Source: JAUXLW01 sp964195005
GTDB lineage: Bacteria; Actinomycetota; Acidimicrobiia; Spongiisociales; SHLN01
NCBI GenBank assembly: GCA_964195005.1
Contig: CAXMOO010000090.1
Span: 1 to 10,295, forward strand
Direction of reading: 5' to 3'
DNA length: 10,295 nt
The notes under the pieces: generated by a model
What the model saw: the letters and a program-made list of their open reading frames with translations, nothing else
What the model was told of the DNA's origin: nothing
Database searches by the model: none
Part shown: positions 1 through 5,581 of the stretch, one piece after another
Numbering within the stretch: position 1 is the stretch's first letter
Layout: every line of letters begins with the position of its first letter
Program-made: the position numbers and the translations under genes

Positions 1-3
1 GTT

Positions 4-423
4 GTGGACGCACAGCAAAGCGTGGTCGAGACGTCAGGGCTAACCAAGAGATACGGGGACGTCTTGGCAGTGGATGACGTGGCCCTCACCGTTCCCCGTG
101 GAAGTGTGCTGGGTTTGTTGGGGCCCAACGGGGCAGGCAAAACAACCATCATTGGAATGCTTCTCGGCTTGATTCGTCCGACTTCCGGTCGGATGAGTCT
201 GTTCGGCATCGACGTCGACGGATCTGTCCGGAGCGCCCTTCGTCGCATCGGCGCCACCATGGAAACCCCCGCCTTCTATCCCTTTCTGTCCGGTCGCGAC
301 AACCTGAGCTTCTTTCAGGGGCTCGGAGGCTATGTCGACCCGGACGAGGTCAACCGGCTGCTCACTCTGGTGCGTCTGGAGTCGCGGGGTGATTCGCGCT
401 TCTCCAGAGAGAGGAAGCAATGA
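4..423 (+). pseudogene. Truncated ABC transporter ATP-binding protein (N-terminal half only)
   Basis: This is the N-terminal half of an ATPase of the BcrA/CcmA-like ABC family, which normally powers a multi-component membrane exporter. Visible parts are an A-loop Tyr near residue 17, Walker A GPNGAGKT at about residues 40-47, and the segment IGATMETPAFYPFLSGRDNL (about 82-101), typical of bacitracin-type ATPases. The reading frame ends after 139 residues, where the family usually has about 230-310. The LSGGQ-type signature, Walker B, D-loop and switch His are all missing, so it should not hydrolyse ATP. Homology seems to run up to about residue 134 (DSRFS). The last residues (RERKQ) are encoded by what looks like the Shine-Dalgarno region of the next gene. 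A deletion joining the two genes is the simplest reading. The GTG at position 4 is the first start visible, but the window edge hides any earlier one and its ribosome site. A short functional variant is unlikely. Confidence 0.7.
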
Positions 424-632
424 GCACACTCAAGAGGCTGGCAGCAGGACTGTTAGTCGCTCTCCTCATTGTCGTCGGTGGGGCGGTGGCTTTCGCTCAG
501 GGAGGCGAGACTCCAGTACCCACCGAGACTCCGGACTTCGAAGAGGTCCAGTTCATTGGCGAGCCTCCCGGCAATAACCAAACCGGCGAGTGGGAAGGCG
601 AATACGAATACGAGGACGGAGCCGCGGACTGA
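420..632 (+). CDS. Small exported acidic protein, unknown function
   Basis: This 70-residue protein is not recognised. Residues 1-26 form a clear Sec-type signal: a basic N-terminus (MSTLKR), a hydrophobic core (AAGLLVALLIVVGGAVAF) and a likely cleavage site after AFA. The mature part is about 44 residues, rich in Glu, Asp, Pro and Gly, with no Cys, and ends in a run of acidic and Tyr residues (EGEYEYEDG). It is probably released or loosely surface-associated; the hydrophobic stretch could instead stay as an anchor. The ATG overlaps the stop of the truncated ATPase (ATGA) and has GAGGA at 411-415. The overlap may be a by-product of the deletion proposed for the upstream gene rather than a true operon link. 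Confidence 0.7.
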   Translation: MSTLKRLAAGLLVALLIVVGGAVAFAQGGETPVPTETPDFEEVQFIGEPPGNNQTGEWEGEYEYEDGAAD

Positions 633-654
633 TTGGCCCTGCGTAGCCGTGACC

Positions 655-685
655 AGCGGCGGGACCAGCTAAGGATCCCGCCGCT
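655..685. terminator. Perfect 10-bp hairpin between convergent genes
   Basis: The arms AGCGGCGGGA (655-664) and TCCCGCCGCT (676-685) are exactly complementary around an 11-nt loop. The stem is GC-rich and lies between the rightward gene ending at 632 and the leftward gene ending at 707. That is the expected place for a shared bidirectional terminator. There is no U-tract on either side, so it would be a non-canonical (U-less) terminator or an RNA 3'-end stabiliser. Confidence 0.55.
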
Positions 686-706
686 AGCGGACCAGTGTCG
701 GATGGC

Positions 707-1492
707 TCAGCCGCCGAGGCTGGCGACAAATGCTGCCTCCAGGCCGGCGAGGAAGCTCCCACAACGCTGGTTGTGCGGCGTGCCCACGGTATCGACGGGT
801 GAGCCGTCGGGGCTGCACTCTTCGGCGAATCCAGCCGGATCTTCCGCCACGGCGAAATCGCGCATCGGTGCCTCCAGCGCGATGTAATTGGGCGGAACCA
901 CACGGGTAATTAGGCCTTCCTCCACCTTAAAGGAACGGCCGGTTGCGCCGGTAAGACCAAGCGCCCGGGTGGTGGCGGTGTCCCAGGCCCAGTCACAAGT
1001 CACCAGCCCCGGGGAAGCCCCGGTACTGCAGTCAAATTCCATGCGGCCGTCGAATGAGCTGGTGAACTCGACCAGGGCTCTCAGGGGTACCACTGCGGGC
1101 CCGAATGGGCTGGTCGCCTCGGGAGCGACGAGGGCCATCGCCCCGTCGACGTCCCCGGCGTTCCATCGCTCGAAGAACGCCTCGACTACCCCGATTGGCG
1201 TGTCACCGGCAGAGTCGCTGCCGTCGCTGACGAGCGTCGCCACGAGGATGCCGCCTGCAACGGCCAACACTGCGATGAACGTCGCCATCGCTACGCGCCA
1301 CCGTCTTTCGCGCAACGGACCGGAGTCGGTCCCCTCTATCTCTTGTTTCTTGTCTGTCTTTGTGCTCACAATGACCTCCTTGAAGTCGCCGGGGGCCGCA
1401 TCCATATCGAATACGGTTGCCATGTAGCGCTCCGGGTCCGGTATCGGATTGGCCGCTACCAGGCGCTTGTAGGCGCTTTCCTTTGTGCTCAT
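707..1492 (-). CDS. Membrane anti-sigma-like protein with extracellular SnoaL-like domain
   Basis: This 261-residue protein is the probable partner of the ECF sigma factor encoded immediately upstream. The cytoplasmic N-terminus (about 1-65) starts with YKRLVAANPIPDPERY, a type of segment common at the start of actinobacterial anti-sigma or sigma-coupled membrane proteins. One transmembrane helix follows at about 67-87 (VAMATFIAVLAVAGGILVAT). Outside is a domain beginning VVEAFFERWNAGDVDGAMAL (about 102-121), the typical first helices of an NTF2/SnoaL-like fold, extending to about residue 235. A Cys pair in the C-terminal tail (PDGSP and NQRC region) might form a disulfide. Its ATG overlaps the sigma stop (ATGA at 1489-1492), with a strong GGAGGG just upstream inside the sigma gene, so translation is probably coupled. 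No zinc-binding anti-sigma HxxxCxxC motif is visible. The anti-sigma role is therefore inferred from position and architecture. Confidence 0.75.
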   Translation of the reverse strand: MSTKESAYKRLVAANPIPDPERYMATVFDMDAAPGDFKEVIVSTKTDKKQEIEGTDSGPLRERRWRVAMATFIAVLAVAGGILVATLVSDGSDSAGDTPIGVVEAFFERWNAGDVDGAMALVAPEATSPFGPAVVPLRALVEFTSSFDGRMEFDCSTGASPGLVTCDWAWDTATTRALGLTGATGRSFKVEEGLITRVVPPNYIALEAPMRDFAVAEDPAGFAEECSPDGSPVDTVGTPHNQRCGSFLAGLEAAFVASLGG

Positions 1493-2043
1493 CGCATCCC
1501 TCCTTCCCTTACGACTCGGGGGGTCACTTCCAACTTCTTGTCTGCCCGGGTCAGCTCGTCGCTCAGGCGATGCTTGGCTCGGGCAAGTCGTTTCTCTGCG
1601 GCGTCCACTGAAATTTCAAACCGGACTGCTATTTGCGGGGCCGACAAGCCCTCCCAGGCGGACAACAGGATCACTTCGCGATCCTTCATCCGCAGACTCT
1701 TGACGGCATCAATCACCGCGGCGTCTTCGGTCCGGCGAACGACCTGCACCTCAGGACTCGGTTCGCTCCGATAGGCCAGGTGTCGTGCCTTGTCCAGAAG
1801 GGACGTCCGGCGGCGCACCGCCCTACGGTGGTTGGCGATGGTTTTCGCGGCCACTGCATATAGCCACGGCAGCACGAACTCGGCCTCAGGCATGGTTCCT
1901 CGTTTGCGCCACGCCACCGTGAACACGTCCGCAACCAGGTCCTGGGCGTTGTCCCGGTGGACCCTGCGCAGGCAGTAGCCCAGAACCGCCGGGTAGTGCT
2001 CTGCGTAGAGCTTTCGAAACGACTCGTGCGAGTCATCGACCAT
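1489..2043 (-). CDS. ECF-type RNA polymerase sigma factor
   Basis: This 184-residue sigma-70 family protein of the extracytoplasmic-function group directs RNA polymerase to stress- or envelope-response promoters. Region 2 spans about residues 10-77: FRKLYAEHYPAVLGYCLRRV, then AQDLVADVFTVAWRK, the -10 recognition helix area, then LPWLYAVAAKTIANHRR. Region 4 spans about 108-162: VIDAVKSLRMKDREVILLSA followed by the helix-turn-helix ISVDAAEKRLARAKHRL that reads the -35. Regions 1.1 and 3 are absent and the length is normal for the group. The ATG at 2043 has GAGGA at 2047-2051. The gene leads a two-gene operon with its likely anti-sigma partner. The upstream intergenic region carries inverted repeats that may be control sites. 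The exact ECF subgroup cannot be assigned by eye. Confidence 0.92.
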   Translation of the reverse strand: MVDDSHESFRKLYAEHYPAVLGYCLRRVHRDNAQDLVADVFTVAWRKRGTMPEAEFVLPWLYAVAAKTIANHRRAVRRRTSLLDKARHLAYRSEPSPEVQVVRRTEDAAVIDAVKSLRMKDREVILLSAWEGLSAPQIAVRFEISVDAAEKRLARAKHRLSDELTRADKKLEVTPRVVREGGMR

Positions 2044-2066
2044 TGTTCCTCACTATTGCACTCAAT

Positions 2067-2094
2067 CTGTCCGGATGTCGCCCGATCCGGACAG
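2067..2094. promoter_or_regulatory. Inverted repeat, 10-bp perfect arms, upstream of the sigma gene
   Basis: CTGTCCGGAT (2067-2076) and ATCCGGACAG (2085-2094) are perfect inverted copies separated by 8 nt. The repeat ends 24 bp before the sigma start codon, so it lies in that gene's leader or promoter. It could be an operator dimer site or a leader RNA hairpin. No binding protein can be named from the sequence. Confidence 0.6.
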
Positions 2095-2103
2095 TTGACG
2101 ATA

Positions 2104-2119
2104 TGACACGGGGGTGTCA
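2104..2119. promoter_or_regulatory. Inverted repeat TGACAC-N4-GTGTCA
   Basis: This is a perfect 6-bp inverted repeat with a 4-bp spacer, between the sigma gene and the divergent propeller gene. The size suits a homodimeric repressor or activator site. It lies ten bases from the preceding repeat, so bound proteins could touch. Chance occurrence is possible for so short a repeat. Confidence 0.4.
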
Positions 2120-2122
2120 CCG

Positions 2123-2155
2123 GTGATGGGCCCGTTTCCGGAGCGGGCCGATCAC
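2123..2155 (+). promoter_or_regulatory. Leader hairpin just before the ribosome site of the PQQ gene
   Basis: GTGATGGGCCCG (2123-2134) pairs with CGGGCCGATCAC (2144-2155) at 11 of 12 positions around a 9-nt loop. The stem ends three bases before the ribosome site AAGGAGGGAG (2159-2168) of the gene starting at 2176. In RNA it could insulate or control translation initiation; in DNA it could be an operator. Which of these applies depends on the transcript start, which is not evident. Confidence 0.5.
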
Positions 2156-2175
2156 TTGAAGGAGGGAGAGATTGA

Positions 2176-3648
2176 GTGGGACAACAGATCCGTTGGCGAA
2201 AATCAACCATTGTCCTGGCGCTGAGCGTCGTCGCCGCGGCATGCGGCTCCTCGGACGGGTCGACTGCTAGCTCGACCACTCAAGCGGCGACAACCACGAC
2301 AACCGTGTCGGACGGGACCGCGGCGACGACCCAGGTACCGGCGATCACCGGTATGGAAAACGTGGGAGGGGGCCCTGATTGGCCCTCGTATGGCCTGGAC
2401 TCGGCGAACTCGAACAACAATGCTGCGGAACAGGCGATATCCACCGACAACGTGGCCAGTCTCGATCTCTTGTGGCAAATCGACGGCCTGGGAGGTGTCA
2501 CCGGAACCCCCGCGGTGGTAGATGGCATTGTGTATTTCGGCGACTGGTTGGGCTCTGTGCATGCTGTCTCGGCCGACAATTGGGACCCGTTGTGGGAGAC
2601 GGCAATTTCCGAACGGCCCATCAGTGCCTCAGTCGCGGCCGGCACCAATGTCATCGTCGCTGCCGATCTTGCCGGATCCGTTTACGCGTTAGACCGAGCG
2701 ACGGGAGACAAACTCTGGTCCTCACCGCTTGGCGAGTCGCCTGACATCGGAATCTTCTCTTCTCCGGCGTTGATCGACGACCTCATCATCGTTGGTGTAG
2801 CTCAGACGACCACAGCCAATCCAGACTTCCGGGGCAGCGTTGTTGCCCTTTCACTGGCCGACGGAAGCGAACGGTGGCGCTTCTACACCGACACCGACGA
2901 CGAACTAACCGGCAGTGGCGTGTCCGTCTGGTCCTCGGCTGCCATCGATACTGAACGCGAGATCGCCTTTATCGGCACCGGCAACACCAACTATCGGGAC
3001 GCGGGCAGCGCGACACCGGATAGCCCCTATTCGAACGGCGTTATCGCAATCGACTACACCACCGGCGAGCTGGTCTGGGTGTTCCGCATCGTGGAGGGAA
3101 ATGACTTTGCGGACTTCGATGTCGGCGCGTCTCCCAACCTGTTCACGCTCGACGGGCGCGAGGTCCTGGGAATCGGCGGCAAATCGGGCGACTACGCGGT
3201 GGTTGATCGGGACACCGGAGACCGGATCTGGCAGACAAACCTAACCAGCGGGAGCCCAGCCGGCGGTGTCATGAGCACGGCTGCCCTTGGCAACGGGGCG
3301 ATCTACGTTACTTCCAACAACGGCTTTCTCACCAATGGTTCATTGTTCGCCCTCAACGCCGGCGATGGCTCAATTGTCTGGCAACACAATGACAATGACC
3401 CAATCATGGGGGGATCGGTGGCTCTGGCGAACGGTGTCGTCTACTACGGAACCTGGGGGGCATCCGGCACTATCCATGCCCTCAACGCCTCCGACAGGTC
3501 CCTACTGTGGAGCGCGACGCTCGACGGCGCAGTCAGCGGGAGCATCTCGATATCGGATGGGATCCTCTACGTCGGGTACGGATCCGGGACTCCGGGCGAC
3601 CTGGGTCCGGCAGAAAATGGCGGGCTAGTTGCCTATGCCCTGCCCTGA
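2176..3648 (+). CDS. PQQ-repeat beta-propeller lipoprotein
   Basis: This 490-residue exported protein has the fold of PQQ-dependent dehydrogenases, close in style to polyvinyl-alcohol dehydrogenase-like proteins. A signal with a lipobox (VAAAC, Cys23) suggests lipid anchoring. A Ser/Thr linker follows at about 29-55, then the propeller at about 68-490. It opens with DWPSYGLDSANSNNN and has repeated blade ends such as ALDRATGDKLW, VVDRDTGDRIW, ALNAGDGSIVW and ALNASDRSLLW. DVGASPNL at 315-322 matches the motif seen in PQQ alcohol dehydrogenases. There is no CXXCH haem site. It could be a true quinoprotein or a PQQ-like structural propeller; whether the cofactor-binding residues are present cannot be judged by eye. 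GTG at 2176 was chosen because AAGGAGGGAG sits 7 nt upstream. The gene is divergent from the sigma operon, and its last 24 bp overlap the leftward HTH gene. Confidence 0.85.
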   Translation: MGQQIRWRKSTIVLALSVVAAACGSSDGSTASSTTQAATTTTTVSDGTAATTQVPAITGMENVGGGPDWPSYGLDSANSNNNAAEQAISTDNVASLDLLWQIDGLGGVTGTPAVVDGIVYFGDWLGSVHAVSADNWDPLWETAISERPISASVAAGTNVIVAADLAGSVYALDRATGDKLWSSPLGESPDIGIFSSPALIDDLIIVGVAQTTTANPDFRGSVVALSLADGSERWRFYTDTDDELTGSGVSVWSSAAIDTEREIAFIGTGNTNYRDAGSATPDSPYSNGVIAIDYTTGELVWVFRIVEGNDFADFDVGASPNLFTLDGREVLGIGGKSGDYAVVDRDTGDRIWQTNLTSGSPAGGVMSTAALGNGAIYVTSNNGFLTNGSLFALNAGDGSIVWQHNDNDPIMGGSVALANGVVYYGTWGASGTIHALNASDRSLLWSATLDGAVSGSISISDGILYVGYGSGTPGDLGPAENGGLVAYALP

Positions 3649-3983
3649 GCTGCCACCACGGCTCGCTTGTTTCAGCTGCGTGTACGACTCGACACGCCTC
3701 ACATAATCGCCGCTGCGGCGTATGCGCGAGGCGACCTCGCCAACGCTCTGACCTTCGGCCCGGAGTCGGCGGATGCAGCGCTCGATGGGACGTATCCCTT
3801 CCCCGTCCCTGGACCGTCCATGGTCCCGTTCCAAATGGAGTTCCTCGACGAGATCGACCATCGCGGCGATACGGCGAATTGTGCCCGCCCCTTGCGAAGT
3901 GACATCGCAACGGCCGCAAAGGAAGCACCTCGGTCGAGTTCCCGAACGATCACTCGCTCGAGAGGTCTTAGTGACGTTGTCAT
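3625..3983 (-). pseudogene. Tandem helix-turn-helix protein interrupted by a -1 frameshift
   Basis: From ATG at 3983 (GGGAG 4 nt upstream) the frame reads MTTSLRPLERVIVRELDRG and on to SLRKGRA. It then leaves homology at a run of four C on the + strand (3888-3891). The overlapping frame continues with GTIRRIAAMVDLVEEL and ends at 3625. Adding one G to the run (lysine-GGG-GCG) gives a 119-residue product with two 40-residue units. RPLERVIVRELDRG...VAMSLRKGAGTIRRI aligns without gaps to RPIERCIRRLRAEG...VASRIRRSGDYVRRV. Each unit looks like a small helix-turn-helix ("RRF-RRS"-type) DNA-binding module. This may be a genuine pseudogene, a sequencing or assembly error, or slippage on GGG during translation. 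The 3' end overlaps the end of the propeller gene by 24 bp. The gene is divergent from the peptide-RHH-toastrack operon and could be its regulator. Confidence 0.65.
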
Positions 3984-4094
3984 GCCGCTCCCGGATCCGG
4001 TGACCCGACACTAGCGACGGGTGGGCGACTAGTTGGTTAGCCGCAACCGCTACAACCGTTGCCGGAGCCCTAGAAAACCTGACGAAAAGAAATC

Positions 4095-4164
4095 TGACAC
4101 TAGGGGTTGACATTGTGACAGCATTGTGACAGCATTTTGACATTATAATGACACCAAATTGACA
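4095..4164 (+). promoter_or_regulatory. Array of TGACA repeats at 11-bp spacing
   Basis: TGACA starts at 4116, 4127, 4138, 4149 and 4160, five copies at exactly 11-bp steps, with further copies at 4095 and 4108. The first two phased units are almost identical over 10 bases (TGACAGCATT). All copies lie on one face of the helix. Read on the opposite strand, the units resemble the CTGTCA-N5 direct-repeat pattern of PhoB-type boxes (11-bp period). OmpR/PhoB response regulators and ribbon-helix-helix repressors both bind phased direct repeats. The array surrounds the -10 at 4144-4149, so bound protein would affect initiation directly. Confidence 0.8.
4141..4150. promoter_or_regulatory. Palindromic consensus -10 element (possible bidirectional promoter)
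   Basis: CATTATAATG is a perfect 10-bp palindrome containing TATAAT on the + strand (4144-4149) and TATAAT on the - strand (4147-4142). Rightward transcription would start near 4156 and give a leader of about 33 nt before the ATG at 4189. Neither strand has a good -35 at 16-18 bp, which suits activator-dependent initiation from the TGACA array. Leftward activity toward the HTH gene (start 3983) is possible but would give a long leader. Confidence 0.6.
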
Positions 4165-4188
4165 AACAGCAAGCGAAAGAGGAACATC

Positions 4189-4356
4189 ATGGAGACATAC
4201 ATAGAAACCATCATCACAATCCACGAGGCGAGGACCAACGAGGCAGCGGGAAAATCATTGCACCGCTCCTCCCGCTCGCCGAAGCTACGCCGCTCTTGGA
4301 GGAACAGCTGGAGCATCCAACCGGTCCCCCGTCGGCGTTCACGGCCGGCCAACTAA
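4189..4356 (+). CDS. Small basic protein or leader peptide, unknown function
   Basis: This is a 55-residue open frame, first in the operon. It starts METYIETIITIHEARTNEAA and ends in an Arg/Ser/Pro-rich basic tail (PVPRRRSRPAN). ATG at 4189 has GAGGA at 4179-4183. The stop is only 10 nt before the next ATG, and the next gene's AGGA overlaps that stop, so translation coupling is likely. No domain, signal or membrane helix is recognised. It could be a real small protein or a leader whose translation opens the next gene. An in-frame TTG at 4159 falls within the repeat array and is a less likely start. Confidence 0.5.
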   Translation: METYIETIITIHEARTNEAAGKSLHRSSRSPKLRRSWRNSWSIQPVPRRRSRPAN

Positions 4357-4366
4357 GGAACGACAA

Positions 4367-4813
4367 ATGGACATAAGCAGCGCAATGACGGACTTCGAGG
4401 CAGCACTCAACGAACAGCTTTCGCTGACCGGAGCCGATAGCGAAATGGAGGCCGCAGCAGAAGCTCTGCTGGCCGTGCTCGACCCAACAATGCACCGGCT
4501 GGCACTCGGACTCGCAGAGCAGGCGGCCGAAGAGGTGTCGGCCCAGTTGCCAGACTATGCAGTCGAGGTTGTGCTTTCCGATGGCCAACCGGCACTTACT
4601 GCACGTCCAATAAGCGAGGACTCGCCTTTCGCTGCCGAGGACCTGGAAGCCCGGCTCACCGTCCGGCTCCCCAGCAAGCTCAAGGCGCTAATAGAGGAAG
4701 CGGCGGCCGACGCCGGCGATTCAGTGAATACCTACGTGTTCAAGTCACTATCGTCCCGGGCCCACAAAGCTGCCAAGTCGGGTCGACGGTTTTCGGGCAC
4801 GATCCAGACGTGA
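4367..4813 (+). CDS. Ribbon-helix-helix (Arc/HicB-like) DNA-binding protein
   Basis: This 148-residue protein has an acidic, Ala/Leu-rich helical N-terminal part (about 5-60) and a C-terminal ribbon-helix-helix at about 93-135. There, LEARLTVRLPSKLKALIEEA gives the beta strand and first helix, and SVNTYVFKSLSSRA the second helix, as in HicB/Arc-type antitoxins and repressors. The N-terminal EALLAVLDPTMHRLALGLAE may be an oligomerisation module. It is likely a transcriptional regulator and a plausible autorepressor at the TGACA array. The ATG at 4367 has AGGA 7 nt upstream. Its stop overlaps the next start (GTGA, 4810-4813), so the two are translationally coupled. No HicA-like toxin is adjacent, so a toxin-antitoxin role is not supported; the pairing with a DUF4097 protein is the informative context. 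Confidence 0.75.
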   Translation: MDISSAMTDFEAALNEQLSLTGADSEMEAAAEALLAVLDPTMHRLALGLAEQAAEEVSAQLPDYAVEVVLSDGQPALTARPISEDSPFAAEDLEARLTVRLPSKLKALIEEAAADAGDSVNTYVFKSLSSRAHKAAKSGRRFSGTIQT

Positions 4814-5574
4814 CCGACCTCGATCAATCCTTCAAAGTCAACGATGATCCGCGGCTTGAGGTGAAGCTCGGGAGCGGTAGCGTGCGTCTGTTGCCCGGTG
4901 ACGCCGGAAGCATCGAGGTCAGCATCCAGGGCTCGAGCCGCAGCCTGGAGAAGCTGGTGGTCGAACAGCGCGGCAACACCGTAATTGTGCAGCAACGCCA
5001 GCGCCGCCTCGGCTCGCTCGACGTGACGGTTGTCCTGCCAGTCGGTGCATCGGTCAAGGCCGAGCTGGCTTCGGCAGATCTGGCCGCCGACGTCAACCTC
5101 GGCTCTCTGACCGCAGTGATTGGCTCGGGCGACGTCACTGCCCGTGGCGTCATGCACGACGCATCGGTATTGACAGCTTCCGGAGACGTAAGACTGGCAA
5201 GCCTTGGCGGTTATGCACACCTCGCCACAGCCTCGGGCGACATCAAGATTGCCGAGGCTGCTGGTGAGCTCGAGTGCAAGACGATGTCAGGCGATGTCAG
5301 CGTCGGTAGAGCGGACGGCACAGTCGCTGCCAAGACTTCTTCAGGCGATTTGAAGGTGGAGGCCTTTGGTGGATCAGCCCTCTCCTTCAAGACCATGTCC
5401 GGCGACGCTCGGATCGGTCTGCGGCCAGGCCTGATACTCGATGTAGACATCGAGACCCTGTCAGGGGATGTTCGTAACGACTTCGACTTGTCGGCCGAGT
5501 CAACAGAAGAATCCAAACGGGCCGAGCTGGGGATCAAGACGCTATCTGGCGATATCACCCTCTTCTCGGCCTGA
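4810..5574 (+). CDS. DUF4097/toastrack (adhesin-like) beta-solenoid protein
   Basis: This 254-residue protein belongs to the DUF4097 (putative adhesin, toastrack) type. After an N-terminal beta region (about 1-85: LEVKLGSGSVRLLPGD, then LDVTVVLPVGA), the motif SGD recurs at residues 106, 124, 142, 160, 178 and 197, i.e. every 18 (last step 19), then at 218 and 246. This predicts a regular stack of beta coils with SGD at one corner. There is no signal peptide or transmembrane helix, so it appears cytoplasmic unless exported another way. The family is associated with envelope-stress and surface-sensing loci, but its biochemical role is not settled. It starts with GTG overlapping the RHH stop and ends 7 bp from the convergent exporter gene. 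The tight coupling to the RHH protein suggests the two act together. Confidence 0.8.
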   Translation: MTDLDQSFKVNDDPRLEVKLGSGSVRLLPGDAGSIEVSIQGSSRSLEKLVVEQRGNTVIVQQRQRRLGSLDVTVVLPVGASVKAELASADLAADVNLGSLTAVIGSGDVTARGVMHDASVLTASGDVRLASLGGYAHLATASGDIKIAEAAGELECKTMSGDVSVGRADGTVAAKTSSGDLKVEAFGGSALSFKTMSGDARIGLRPGLILDVDIETLSGDVRNDFDLSAESTEESKRAELGIKTLSGDITLFSA

Positions 5575-5581
5575 GCGCTGC

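Noticed and set aside
888..1427. 179-codon + strand frame opposite the anti-sigma-like gene
   Set aside because: Ser/Thr/Pro-rich with no motif; the minus strand has a membrane helix, SnoaL-like start and coupling to the sigma gene.
4095..4164. CRISPR array or replication iterons
   Set aside because: Units are only 11 bp with a 5-bp core and contain a promoter; no Cas genes, Rep gene or DnaA boxes are visible.
3984..4224. Upstream extension of the minus-strand HTH second frame as a coding region
   Set aside because: It runs through the TGACA array and promoter, has no protein-like composition, and the internal duplication shows the true N-terminus is in the other frame from 3983.
4824..5558. 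Minus-strand open frames opposite the toastrack gene
   Set aside because: The + strand frame has the regular SGD ladder and coupled start; the antisense frames are explained by codon bias.
4367..5574. HicA/HicB toxin-antitoxin module
   Set aside because: The RHH domain is HicB-like, but there is no small HicA-type toxin next to it; the partner is a solenoid protein.
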